Positions 8,102-16,415 of a stretch of DNA of 64,000 nt are shown in pieces (position 1 is the first letter of the stretch; each line of letters begins with the position of its first letter). The DNA lies in the NCBI RefSeq assembly GCF_042682545.1, contig NZ_JBHUHQ010000016.1; one strand, given 5' to 3'. The notes under the pieces were generated by a model. That model was not told where the DNA came from. It worked only from the letters and a program-made list of their open reading frames with translations, and ran no database searches. A program made the translations under genes and the position numbers. Origin of the DNA: Ornithinibacillus salinisoli (GTDB taxonomy: Bacteria; Bacillota; Bacilli; Bacillales; Amphibacillaceae).

Positions 8102-8266
8102 CTATTTTTTGGGAAATTTTGTGGTATAACCCAATACGGCAAATAGAATGGCAACAACCAACAAAATATAGTTGAGATATTCAGGTAATTGGAAGAATTG
8201 AAGGATTCCAATTATAACTAATGTAATTAACATAATTCTAAAATAAAACTTATAACTTAATTTCAA
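8102..8266 (-). CDS. 54-residue two-helix membrane protein
   Basis: Small open frame starting at TTG 8266 behind a GAGGTGGG ribosome binding site and ending at TAG 8104-8102. The product has two hydrophobic segments (FRIMLITLVIIGILQFF and YILLVVAILFAVLGY) and a basic tail. Family unknown. The good ribosome binding site and clean two-helix topology support a real gene. Confidence 0.55.
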   Translation of the reverse strand: MKLSYKFYFRIMLITLVIIGILQFFQLPEYLNYILLVVAILFAVLGYTTKFPKK

Positions 8267-8413
8267 AGCATCAACCCACCTCTATTTAAAATATTCACTT
8301 CCCACTACTCCTTTCTAAATATACGTTCTGTAGCTTAGTAAGTTTCACTTCGTGCTGTATTAAAAGAAGTCGTTAGTAAATATCTTGTGTTTTTGTTTAT
8401 TTTAGTTTAAAAT

Positions 8414-8446
8414 CAATTACAGACATTAAAGGTCTTTAATATATCT
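8414..8446 (+). promoter_or_regulatory. operator copy A upstream of the Rrf2 regulator
   Basis: 33-bp block centred on the perfect palindrome ATTAAAGGTCTTTAAT variant (8425-8440, arms ATTAAAG/CTTTAAT). It matches 28 of 33 positions of a second block at 8917-8949. Likely the autoregulatory site of the Rrf2 protein. Confidence 0.6.
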
Positions 8447-8461
8447 GTGAGGAGAACTGTA

Positions 8462-8905
8462 ATGAAGTATTCTAAAGCCACAAATTATGCGTTACACACA
8501 ATGGTATATTTAACTTTAACACCAAAGGGCAAGTCTGTTGGAGTCGAACAATTAGCTAAAATCCAAGATTTATCACCAACATACCTGTCAAAGATTTTAA
8601 CAAAACTAGTAAAAGCAGGACTTATTGAATCAACTCCTGGTGTTAATGGAGGATATAGTATTGTAAAACGTTCTCGTGAAATTTCATTTTTAGATGTCAT
8701 ACATGCTATTGAAGGGAAGACAACTTTATTTAGCTGTTCACTAGAGCATGATGATTTTAAGAATGGCGAATGTTTAATTGAAAATGTGATGATGGAAGCA
8801 GAAAGAAAGATGGCAGAAGAATTAGACCAAAAATACGTTATTGATATTGCCAGACAAATTGAGTCGACAAAGAATCATGAAATAAACTGTGAGCAGTCAC
8901 ATTAA
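8462..8905 (+). CDS. Rrf2-family transcriptional regulator
   Basis: 147 residues with the Rrf2 winged-helix pattern: MKYSKATNYALHTMVYL, then VGVEQLAKIQDLSPTYLSKI as the recognition helix region and LIESTPGVNGGYSIVK as the wing. Two Cys remain in the C-terminal half (FSCSLEHDD, GECLIENV), with another near the C-terminus, so thiol or Fe-S sensing is possible but the typical three-Cys cluster is incomplete. Start ATG 8462 follows GAGGAG; an in-frame GTG at 8447 overlaps that site. The same operator lies in front of this gene and of the flavoprotein downstream, indicating that it controls both. Confidence 0.9.
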   Translation: MKYSKATNYALHTMVYLTLTPKGKSVGVEQLAKIQDLSPTYLSKILTKLVKAGLIESTPGVNGGYSIVKRSREISFLDVIHAIEGKTTLFSCSLEHDDFKNGECLIENVMMEAERKMAEELDQKYVIDIARQIESTKNHEINCEQSH

Positions 8906-8916
8906 TTTTTTTATCT

Positions 8917-8949
8917 CAATTATAGATATTAAGAGTCTTTAATATATTT
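8917..8949 (+). promoter_or_regulatory. operator copy B between the Rrf2 gene and the flavoprotein
   Basis: Near-identical repeat of the 8414-8446 block, with the core ATTAAGAGTCTTTAAT at 8928-8943, ending 20 bp before the flavoprotein start. Suggests a second, regulated promoter. Confidence 0.6.
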
Positions 8950-8969
8950 AATTTAAGGAGGCAGCTAAA

Positions 8970-9866
8970 ATGTTGTTAGATTGTGTAATTATTGGAGGAG
9001 GTCCATCAGGACTTAATGCTGCACTTGTGCTTGGGAGAGCAAAAAAGAATATCATGCTGTTTGATGAAGATAAACCTAGAAATGCTGTTACTCATGAATC
9101 TCACGGTTTTATTACAAGAGACGGTATTAAACCTGCAGAGTTTAAACGTATTGCTAAGGAAGAGTTAATGAATTATCCAAATCTATCGGTTGAAAATCAA
9201 CGAGTGACGGATATAAAAAAAGAAAATGGAACCTTTATCATTCAAACAGTCAACGGGGATTATTACCGTACTAGAAAGATTATTTTAGCTACAGGTCTTA
9301 AAGATGTATTGCCACGTATTGAAGGAATTCATGATTTTTATGGTTCGAGCCTATTCGTTTGTCCATTTTGTGATGGATGGGAATTAAAAGATCTCCGATT
9401 AGTTGTTATTTCAGAAGATGAGCGTGCGATGCATAGGGTGAAAATGATTTCTAATTGGAGTAAAGACCTTGTTGTTTGTACAAATGGGAAAAATATTTTC
9501 TCTAAGGAGCAGAAGGAATTATTAACCAAGAAAAATATCAAAGTCATGGAAGAGGAAATAGAAAGTTTACAAGGTGACAATGGCCACTTGGAAAAGGTTA
9601 AGTTTAAGAATGGGAAAGAAATCGAAAGAGAAGGAGGTTTTATCGCAGGTGAACTAAAGCAAGCATCATCGTTGGCTCAAACATTAGGATGTGCCATGAA
9701 TGAGATGGGAGGAATTGAAACAGATGATTTTGGGCGTACGAATATGGAAGGAATCTATGCTAGTGGAGATAATACCTTCTCACCAGCTCAATTAATTATT
9801 GCTGCAAGTGAGGGTAGTAGAGCAGCTATAGGAGTTGTAAGTGATCTAATAAATGAGGACTTTTGA
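8970..9866 (+). CDS. thioredoxin-reductase-like FAD oxidoreductase
   Basis: 298-residue flavoprotein of the TrxR fold. It has FAD-binding GGGPSG at 9-14, ATG(L) near 108, a redox CPFC at 131-134 and a C-terminal GIYASGDN motif. The place where TrxB has the NADPH-binding GGGDSA and HRR motifs holds VVISEDERAMH, with no GxGxxA and no arginine pair. It therefore may not use NADPH in the usual way. Ferredoxin- or flavin-dependent TrxR relatives and fungal dithiol oxidases also lack this motif. TAAGGAGG ribosome binding site. It sits in an Rrf2-regulator-methyltransferase cluster. Confidence 0.9.
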   Translation: MLLDCVIIGGGPSGLNAALVLGRAKKNIMLFDEDKPRNAVTHESHGFITRDGIKPAEFKRIAKEELMNYPNLSVENQRVTDIKKENGTFIIQTVNGDYYRTRKIILATGLKDVLPRIEGIHDFYGSSLFVCPFCDGWELKDLRLVVISEDERAMHRVKMISNWSKDLVVCTNGKNIFSKEQKELLTKKNIKVMEEEIESLQGDNGHLEKVKFKNGKEIEREGGFIAGELKQASSLAQTLGCAMNEMGGIETDDFGRTNMEGIYASGDNTFSPAQLIIAASEGSRAAIGVVSDLINEDF

Positions 9867-9906
9867 AGTAATTCACTACACTTAAATTAAAAGGAGAATG
9901 ATTCAT

Positions 9907-10491
9907 ATGGGAAAAAGAAAGTACAATACTAAAGAAATGGAACATTTTATAAAAAAAGTTGAATTCCTCGATAATCCTGAAAGAAGAGGAGGTTTACCGC
10001 CAGAACAGCTGCTACGTATGCTCCCTATTAATAAAAATGATAACATCTTAGATTTAGGTGCAGGAACAGGTTATATTACGATTCCGGCTGCTAAAATAGT
10101 GGATGGGTTAGTATATGCATTAGATATTGATTCTAAAATGTTAGACATTGTAATTTCCAAGGCAAAAAAAGAAGATATAACAAATGTCAAAACGTTGAAA
10201 GGTAGTATTGATGATATTCCTTTGAATGATAATTCAATTGACCTTGTGTTAGCTTCCTTAGTTTTACATGAGGTCAAGGATTTAACTACTTCACTAAAGC
10301 AAATTATAAAAGTACTAAAAACCGATGGATATTTCGTATGCATTGAATTGGAAAAGAAAGATAACCATACTGAAAAACATCCTAGAGTTACTTCATCACT
10401 TATGGAACAAGAAATGAAGCATGCGGGGCTTCGTGTAACACAGAAACTGCATCCGGCTGATGGGATATACATGATCATTGCAAAGAAATAA
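9907..10491 (+). CDS. class I SAM-dependent methyltransferase
   Basis: 194 residues with motif I ILDLGAGTGYI, an acidic residue after strand 2 (ALDIDSKM) and post-motif LVLASLVLHEV. The N-terminal PERRGGLPPEQLLRML segment is common in a UbiE/ArsM-like subgroup. Substrate unknown. ATG 9907 is 10 bp after AAAGGAG; the ATG at 9898 is too close. It follows the flavoprotein by 40 bp, so the two probably share a transcript. Confidence 0.88.
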   Translation: MGKRKYNTKEMEHFIKKVEFLDNPERRGGLPPEQLLRMLPINKNDNILDLGAGTGYITIPAAKIVDGLVYALDIDSKMLDIVISKAKKEDITNVKTLKGSIDDIPLNDNSIDLVLASLVLHEVKDLTTSLKQIIKVLKTDGYFVCIELEKKDNHTEKHPRVTSSLMEQEMKHAGLRVTQKLHPADGIYMIIAKK

Positions 10492-10517
10492 TAAACGATT
10501 ATTGTGGTATAGTTGAT

Positions 10518-10540
10518 AGGAGACTCTATTAGAGTTTCCT
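10518..10540 (+). terminator. hairpin after the methyltransferase
   Basis: AGGAGACTCT/AGAGTTTCCT stem with a 3-nt loop, followed by a T-rich but interrupted tract. Plausible end of the Rrf2 operon. Confidence 0.5.
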
Positions 10541-10677
10541 TTATTATATTGCCTTTAAGAAAACAGGGAATTTCGAGAAGAAGTATCCCAATAAGGATTG
10601 GGCAGTGGGTGACTTCTGTGGTGGAAAATGACATTTTCAAGAATTATTGTATTACTATTTTGAAAGGAAGGGATTTA

Positions 10678-11079
10678 ATGAGTTACACAAACACTTTTAT
10701 TACAACCTCAGAAGATTCACCGGTAACTTCAGCTTCTGTACCTCTCCCAAGAAATCACAAGCCAACGATAGCTTCGATTGAATATGACTTAATCCGTAAT
10801 AATCCTTATAAATATAGTCAAGAAGATGTTCAATTTAATACTTATGTAATTAAATATCAAATAGATGCAAAAAATGTAGATGAATTACGAGAACAATTTT
10901 TCAACAAACCAAAAGCTTGTTTTAGGGCTTCTCCATTAGTTAAGAAATATGGGTGGGGAATTCATTATAATGCTGAAGGAAAAGTTGCCTTATATGATGT
11001 GAAAAGTGAACATTACAATTATCTTCTAAAAGCGGCTGATATCACTAATTTGAAAGGTATGCGTTCGAAAAGAAAATAG
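10678..11079 (+). CDS. DUF6157 family protein
   Basis: 133-residue cytosolic protein of a conserved family of unknown function. Family features recalled: MSYTNTFITTSEDSPVT at the N-terminus, NPYKYSQEDVQF, KACFRASPLVKKYGWGIHY and a C-terminal MRSKR. The start follows GGAAGGG at good spacing; the frame is open upstream but lacks homology there. It stands alone before sigL. Confidence 0.82.
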   Translation: MSYTNTFITTSEDSPVTSASVPLPRNHKPTIASIEYDLIRNNPYKYSQEDVQFNTYVIKYQIDAKNVDELREQFFNKPKACFRASPLVKKYGWGIHYNAEGKVALYDVKSEHYNYLLKAADITNLKGMRSKRK

Positions 11080-11237
11080 TGTAACAGATTATTAAATTGC
11101 TATTTGAGCTATCACTAATTAGTGGTGTTCTGCTGACTGTAGGTGTGGGATATATTTGGTGATTATTTGTTGATAGTAACTTAATTTCGTATAATAACTA
11201 TAAATATAAGGTCAGTTTACTTATTTGGGGTGAAATA

Positions 11238-12527
11238 ATGAAGCAAAAAATTGTCCATGAGCAAATCCTACAACAAAAAATGAATAAATCTCTCATTCAG
11301 GCAATTAATGTGCTTCAATTTTCTAGTTTGGAACTAATTGAATATATTAAACAATTATCGAAGGATAACCCATTAATAGAAGAAGTGAATTTTGATTATG
11401 AGTTTGCAAATTATAAAAAAAATTACTCAGATCAAGTCTCGTACGAAGAAATAAATGAACGTAAACTTTCCATGTATGATCAGCTAAAAGAACAATTATA
11501 TACGCTGAAAATAGCTAAAGATATGAAGCCAATTGTTTACTTTGGAATTGATTCTTTAGCAGACACCGGTTATTTAGACATAAGCTTAGAGGAATGGGCA
11601 AAAAGATGTCATACTAGTATGGAGAAAGTGGAGCAGTCGCTACAGCTGATCCAGTCACTGGAACCTGCTGGTATTGGTGCTAGAACACTAAGCGAATGTA
11701 TTCTCTTGCAATTAAGAAATAACGGTAACGATGAAGCCTACTTGCAAGATTTATTGGAAAACCATCTAGAGCTAATTGCGGAAGAAAATATCGCTGCTAT
11801 TGCCGAACAATATGATATTAACGAAGAGAAGGCAGTACATCTTGTAAACATGATAAAAGGATGCCATCCAAAACCTGGCCAGTTAATGAATGAACCAGTA
11901 GCGGAGTTTGTTATTCCTGAAGCCTCCATTTCAAAAGAAGGAGGAGAATGGATAATTGCCTTCTATAAATGGAGTAAACCCACCATAACTATAGATAAGT
12001 CCTATAAAGAATTAAATCGCTTAGGACAAGAAGCAGAAAGCTATTTAAAGGAAAAAACCCTTCAAGTTGATTGGTTACATCATGTACTAAGCTATCGTTC
12101 CAATACCGTAGAGCGAGTGATAAAAATAATAGTAGAAAAGCAAACTCTGTTTTTTGAGCATGGGTATTACATGCTACAGCCGCTAACATTACAAAAGCTA
12201 GCCAATGAACTGCATGTGCATGTCTCAACTGTTAGCAGAGCGTTACGGAATAAATATGTTCAAACAAAATATGGTGTTATCCCATTAAAGTTTTTTCTCC
12301 AGTCAGGTATTAAACAACAGAATGGAAAACCGATTGCAGCATTTGTGGTTAAAAAGTTAATTCATGAATTAGTTGAGCATGAAAATAAGCAAAAACCATT
12401 ATCGGATGAAGCCATTAAAACGAAATTACAAGATGAGTTTGGAATAAACATTGCTCGTCGTACCGTCATGAAGTATCGAGAACAATTAGGGATCCCCTCA
12501 TCAATGAAGCGAAAACAACGGAGGTAA
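11238..12527 (+). CDS. sigL: RNA polymerase sigma-54 factor
   Basis: 429 residues. The Gln/Leu-rich activator-interacting region I is at the N-terminus (KIVHEQILQQKMNKSLIQAI), a core-binding domain lies in the middle, a helix-turn-helix near 322-345 (TLQKLANELHVHVSTVSRAL) is present, and the RpoN box ARRTVMKYREQLGIPSS is at the C-terminus. It directs transcription from -24/-12 promoters with AAA+ activators. It precedes a glutaredoxin-like gene by four bases and then cggR, a Bacillaceae arrangement. Confidence 0.96.
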   Translation: MKQKIVHEQILQQKMNKSLIQAINVLQFSSLELIEYIKQLSKDNPLIEEVNFDYEFANYKKNYSDQVSYEEINERKLSMYDQLKEQLYTLKIAKDMKPIVYFGIDSLADTGYLDISLEEWAKRCHTSMEKVEQSLQLIQSLEPAGIGARTLSECILLQLRNNGNDEAYLQDLLENHLELIAEENIAAIAEQYDINEEKAVHLVNMIKGCHPKPGQLMNEPVAEFVIPEASISKEGGEWIIAFYKWSKPTITIDKSYKELNRLGQEAESYLKEKTLQVDWLHHVLSYRSNTVERVIKIIVEKQTLFFEHGYYMLQPLTLQKLANELHVHVSTVSRALRNKYVQTKYGVIPLKFFLQSGIKQQNGKPIAAFVVKKLIHELVEHENKQKPLSDEAIKTKLQDEFGINIARRTVMKYREQLGIPSSMKRKQRR

Positions 12528-12531
12528 CAAC

Positions 12532-12774
12532 ATGTTAACAATAATTTTTTATACAAAAGAGAATTGCTCATTGTGTGACGATGCGAAAGCAATACTACAA
12601 TTGCTACAATCTGATTACACATTTGCGATAGAGGAACGTGATATCTATACGAAGGATGAATGGCTCGAGGAATATCAACTAGTAATTCCCTTTGTTCAAA
12701 TAAATGATATTGGTATTGATTGTGAGCAGATGAGTATCAAGGCTTTAGAAAAAGCACTAAAAATGTATTTGTAA
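12532..12774 (+). CDS. glutaredoxin-like protein
   Basis: 80-residue thioredoxin-fold protein with a CSLC motif at 12-15 (FYTKENCSLCDDAK) and a cis-Pro region in LVIPFVQI. Compact glutaredoxin/DUF836 proteins of this kind are common in Bacillaceae; partners are unknown. It lies just after sigL and is likely cotranscribed. Confidence 0.88.
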   Translation: MLTIIFYTKENCSLCDDAKAILQLLQSDYTFAIEERDIYTKDEWLEEYQLVIPFVQINDIGIDCEQMSIKALEKALKMYL

Positions 12775-12801
12775 ATGGGACAACAAAACAGAGCATTATA
12801 A

Positions 12802-12829
12802 TTGTTTATTTCATTTGATATGTTATAAT
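12802..12829 (+). promoter_or_regulatory. candidate cggR-gapA promoter
   Basis: TTGTTT (12802-12807), 16-bp spacer, TATAAT (12824-12829), located about 50 bp before the CggR operator. Confidence 0.5.
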
Positions 12830-12881
12830 AAATTTGTAATAAAAAATAGTTGATTTTTATTACGTATTTTTTTATTACAAG

Positions 12882-12918
12882 TGGGACATAATAACACCGC
12901 ATGGGACTGTAATGTGCC
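12882..12918 (+). promoter_or_regulatory. CggR operator
   Basis: Two 17-bp half operators, TGGGACATAATAACACC (12882-12898) and TGGGACTGTAATGTGCC (12902-12918), spaced 20 bp start to start. They resemble the GGGAC-N6-TGTCC tandem of the B. subtilis gapA operon. Downstream placement fits roadblock repression relieved by fructose-1,6-bisphosphate. Confidence 0.8.
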
Positions 12919-12943
12919 AACAGATGAAAAGGAGTTACTTTTC

Positions 12944-13972
12944 ATGAGAAATTTAATCGACCTACAAAAAAAACTTTACCCCGATTTGTTAGAAATTATG
13001 CAACAACGTTATGCTGTTCTGCACAGTGTAGATCTTTTTCAACCCATTGGAAGAAGAGGACTTGCAGAGCATACGAATTTGACAGAACGTATTGTCCGAA
13101 GTGAGATTGAATTTTTACATAAACAAGGATTTATTCACATCACTTCAAAGGGAATGCATAGTACAAAAGAGGGTAAAATACTACTTGATCAATTAGCTGA
13201 TTTTATGAGCGAAATTATGGGATTAAGTGTTTTAGAAAAGCAAATAAAGGATAAGTTACAAATAAGCAATGTTATTATTGTTCCCGGAAATAGTGATAAA
13301 CATGAATGGGTAAAACAAGAGTTGGGTAAAGCTTGTGTTGGTTACCTCAAACAGATTGTAAAGTCTGAAATTACTATTGCAGTAACAGGTGGGACAACGA
13401 TGGCTGCAGTTGCCGATGTAATGACACCTTTAGAAAAGGATAGCAATTATTTATTTGTACCTGCTCGTGGTGGGATTGGTGAAAAAGTAGAAAATCAAGC
13501 AAACACAATTGTATCGGAGATGGCCCGAAAGACAAACGGTGAATACCGACTATTATATGTTCCTGATCCACTTAGTGAATCAACATATCAAACAATTATT
13601 AATGAGCCTTCTGTTAATGAAACGTTGCAGCAAATAAAAAGTGCTGATGTGGTCATGCATGGAATTGGTGATGCAATTAAAATGGCTGAGCGAAGAAAAA
13701 CAAGTGAAAGCTTATTACAAGAATTGAAGGAAAAGAACGCAGTTAGTGAGGCATTTGGTTATTATTTTAACGAGTACGGATCTGTTGTACATAAAGTACG
13801 GACAGTTGGTATTCATCTAGAAGACTTGGTAAATATTAACCATGTGATAACAATTGCCGGTGGTACATCGAAAGGACAAGCAATTGCATCCTATTTTAAG
13901 CAAGGGAAAACGGATGTGTTGATTACAGATGAAGCCGCTGCGAAACAGCTATTAAGGGAAACATCCCTTTAA
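12944..13972 (+). CDS. cggR: central glycolytic genes regulator
   Basis: 342-residue SorC/DeoR-type repressor. An N-terminal winged helix (about residues 30-85, with GRRGLAEHTNLTERIVRSEI) precedes a sugar-phosphate-binding domain with AVTGGTTMAAVAD. It represses the glycolytic operon when fructose-1,6-bisphosphate is low. Start ATG 12944 follows AAAAGGAG; an in-frame GTG at 12881 lies in the operator. First gene before gapA, which starts 33 bp downstream. Confidence 0.96.
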   Translation: MRNLIDLQKKLYPDLLEIMQQRYAVLHSVDLFQPIGRRGLAEHTNLTERIVRSEIEFLHKQGFIHITSKGMHSTKEGKILLDQLADFMSEIMGLSVLEKQIKDKLQISNVIIVPGNSDKHEWVKQELGKACVGYLKQIVKSEITIAVTGGTTMAAVADVMTPLEKDSNYLFVPARGGIGEKVENQANTIVSEMARKTNGEYRLLYVPDPLSESTYQTIINEPSVNETLQQIKSADVVMHGIGDAIKMAERRKTSESLLQELKEKNAVSEAFGYYFNEYGSVVHKVRTVGIHLEDLVNINHVITIAGGTSKGQAIASYFKQGKTDVLITDEAAAKQLLRETSL

Positions 13973-14005
13973 TATATATTAATAAATATTTAGGAGGAAT
14001 TTATC

Positions 14006-15013
14006 ATGGCTGTAAAAGTAGGTATAAATGGATTTGGCCGTATAGGACGTAATGTATTTCGTCAGGCACTTAAAAATAATGAGGTAGAAGTTGTAGCGGT
14101 TAATGATTTAACAGATGCTAACATGCTAGCACACTTATTAAAATATGATTCTGTTCATGGTGTTTTAGAAGAGGAAGTTACTGTTAATGGAAATAATATT
14201 GTAGTAGGCGGTAAAGAAATTCAAGTAATGGCAGAACGTGATCCTGCTAATCTTGGATGGGGAGACCTTGGTGTAGAAGTAGTTATTGAATCTACTGGTC
14301 GCTTTGTAGATCGTGAATCTTCTCAAAAACATATTGATGCTGGAGCGAAAAAAGTTATCATTTCTGCACCTGCTAAAAACGAAGATATTACAGTAGTAAT
14401 GGGTGTTAATCATGATCAATATAATGCAAGTGAACATCATATTGTATCTAATGCATCTTGTACGACTAACTGCTTAGCTCCATTTGCTAAAGTACTTAAC
14501 GATAGCTTTGGAATTAAGCGCGGATTGATGACAACAATTCATGCATATACAAATGACCAACAAATTCTTGATTTACCACATAAAGATTATCGTCGTGCTC
14601 GTGCAGCAGCTGAAAATATCATTCCAACAACTACTGGGGCTGCAAAAGCAGTTTCCTTAGTATTACCAGAACTAGAAGGTAAATTAAATGGTATGGCTGC
14701 TCGTGTACCAGTTCCAGACGGTTCTTTAGTTGATTTAGTAGTTGAATTAGATGAAAATGTTTCTGTTGAAGATGTAAATGGAGCATTTAAAGCAGCAGCT
14801 GAAGGTGAATTAAAAGGTGTTCTTGAATACAGTGAAGCACCATTAGTATCAAGAGACATTGTTGGAAACCCTCATTCTTCTATTCTAGATGGTCTTTCTA
14901 CAATGGTAATGGAAGATAACATGGTAAAAGTAGTTTCTTGGTATGATAACGAAATGGGTTACTCAACTCGTTGTGTTGACTTAGCTGCATATATTGCAAA
15001 ACAAGGACTATAA
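14006..15013 (+). CDS. gapA: glyceraldehyde-3-phosphate dehydrogenase (glycolytic, NAD)
   Basis: 335 residues. N-terminal GINGFGRIGRNVFRQ is the NAD-binding loop; the catalytic Cys152 is in SNASCTTNCLAP and the C-terminal SWYDNEMGYS is present. Position after cggR identifies it as the glycolytic isozyme rather than gapB. AGGAGG ribosome binding site. A strong terminator follows, so much of the cggR-gapA message may end here. Confidence 0.98.
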   Translation: MAVKVGINGFGRIGRNVFRQALKNNEVEVVAVNDLTDANMLAHLLKYDSVHGVLEEEVTVNGNNIVVGGKEIQVMAERDPANLGWGDLGVEVVIESTGRFVDRESSQKHIDAGAKKVIISAPAKNEDITVVMGVNHDQYNASEHHIVSNASCTTNCLAPFAKVLNDSFGIKRGLMTTIHAYTNDQQILDLPHKDYRRARAAAENIIPTTTGAAKAVSLVLPELEGKLNGMAARVPVPDGSLVDLVVELDENVSVEDVNGAFKAAAEGELKGVLEYSEAPLVSRDIVGNPHSSILDGLSTMVMEDNMVKVVSWYDNEMGYSTRCVDLAAYIAKQGL

Positions 15014-15027
15014 GGGAATTTAGTTTG

Positions 15028-15066
15028 AAGGAGGAGGGGATATTCCTCCTCCTTTTCTCTTGTTTT
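15028..15066 (+). terminator. terminator downstream of gapA
   Basis: Ten-bp perfect stem AAGGAGGAGG/CCTCCTCCTT with a 7-nt loop, then TTCTCTTGTTTTT. The T-tract is interrupted, so read-through to pgk is possible. Confidence 0.7.
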
Positions 15067-15124
15067 TCATTTGTTTTGCAAGTAATCGGCAGTATGAAGA
15101 CCGATCAATAGGAAACTCTCCTCT

Positions 15125-15152
15125 TTGATAAAAGGTTCACTTTCTATATAAT
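15125..15152 (+). promoter_or_regulatory. candidate pgk promoter
   Basis: TTGATA (15125-15130), 16-bp spacer, perfect TATAAT (15147-15152), 66 bp before the pgk start. Confidence 0.6.
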
Positions 15153-15217
15153 GATTAACAAGGAACAATTTGGGAAGCCTAAATGACATATTTTACATAT
15201 TTGGGAGGAAATCAATA

Positions 15218-16399
15218 ATGAATAAGAAAACGCTGCAAGACCTAAACGTCAAAGGAAAGAAAGTCTTCTGTCGTGTAGATTTTAATGTCCCAATGAAAAA
15301 CGGTAAAGTAACGGATGATACAAGAATAAAAGCTGCTTTACCTACAATTAACTATTTGACAGACCAAGGTGCGATTGTTATTTTGGCAAGCCACTTAGGT
15401 CGCCCAAAAGGTCAAGTTGTAGAGGAGCTACGTCTTGATGCTGTAGCAAGTCGTTTAAGTGAATTGCTAGGTAAAGACATTGTAAAAACAGATGCTGTTT
15501 ATGGTAGTGAAGTAAATGAAGCAATTTCACAGCTTTCTGATGGGGATATTCTGCTAATTGAAAATGTGCGATTTGAGGCAGGAGAAACTAATAATGATCC
15601 AGAACTTGCACAAGCATTTGCAGATATGGCGGATTATTATGTAAATGATGCCTTTGGTGCAGCCCACCGAGCACATGCTTCTACGGCAGGTGTTGCTGAA
15701 AAACTACCAGCAGCTGCTGGTTACTTAATGGAAAAAGAAATCGCTGTTTTAGGTAAAGCATTAGCGGATCCTGAACGCCCATTTACAGCTATCATTGGTG
15801 GAGCAAAAGTAAAGGATAAAATAAATGTTATTGATAACTTATTAGATAAAGTAGATAACCTAATTATAGGTGGTGGATTAGGATATACCTTTATTAAAGC
15901 GCAAGGACATGAAATTGGAAAATCTCTTTTAGAAGAAGATAAAATAGAGCTTGCAAAAGAGTTTATGAAAAAAGCAGAAGAAAAAGGTGTTAACTTTGTT
16001 CTTCCAGTAGATGCTGTTGTAGCAGATGATTTTTCTGAGACAGCAAATACTAAAATTGTAGATATTGATCAAATTCCTGCTGATTGGGAAGCATTAGATA
16101 TTGGTCCCAAGTCCCGTGAAAAATACAGCCAGATCATTGCTGAATCCAAGTTAGTTATTTGGAACGGACCGATGGGTGTATTTGAATTGAACGCCTTTGC
16201 TGGTGGCACTAGAGAAGTTGCGGAAGCTTTAGCTAATACTGAAGCTTATACTGTAATTGGTGGAGGAGACTCTGCTGCTGCTGTAGAAAAATTCGGTTTT
16301 GCTGAAGACATGGATCATGTTTCTACTGGTGGTGGTGCATCACTAGAATTCATGGAAGGTAAAACTCTTCCAGGTGTAGATGCACTGAACGATAAATAA
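15218..16399 (+). CDS. pgk: phosphoglycerate kinase
   Basis: 393 residues; ATP-yielding step from 1,3-bisphosphoglycerate. Substrate-binding RVDFNVP near the N-terminus, LASHLGRP, and C-terminal GGGDSAAAVEKFG are present. Start ATG 15218 follows GGGAGG; upstream in-frame TTG at 15170 lacks homology. It has its own candidate promoter after the gapA terminator and leads into tpiA. Confidence 0.98.
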   Translation: MNKKTLQDLNVKGKKVFCRVDFNVPMKNGKVTDDTRIKAALPTINYLTDQGAIVILASHLGRPKGQVVEELRLDAVASRLSELLGKDIVKTDAVYGSEVNEAISQLSDGDILLIENVRFEAGETNNDPELAQAFADMADYYVNDAFGAAHRAHASTAGVAEKLPAAAGYLMEKEIAVLGKALADPERPFTAIIGGAKVKDKINVIDNLLDKVDNLIIGGGLGYTFIKAQGHEIGKSLLEEDKIELAKEFMKKAEEKGVNFVLPVDAVVADDFSETANTKIVDIDQIPADWEALDIGPKSREKYSQIIAESKLVIWNGPMGVFELNAFAGGTREVAEALANTEAYTVIGGGDSAAAVEKFGFAEDMDHVSTGGGASLEFMEGKTLPGVDALNDK

Positions 16400-16415
16400 A
16401 ATTTGAGGTGATATG

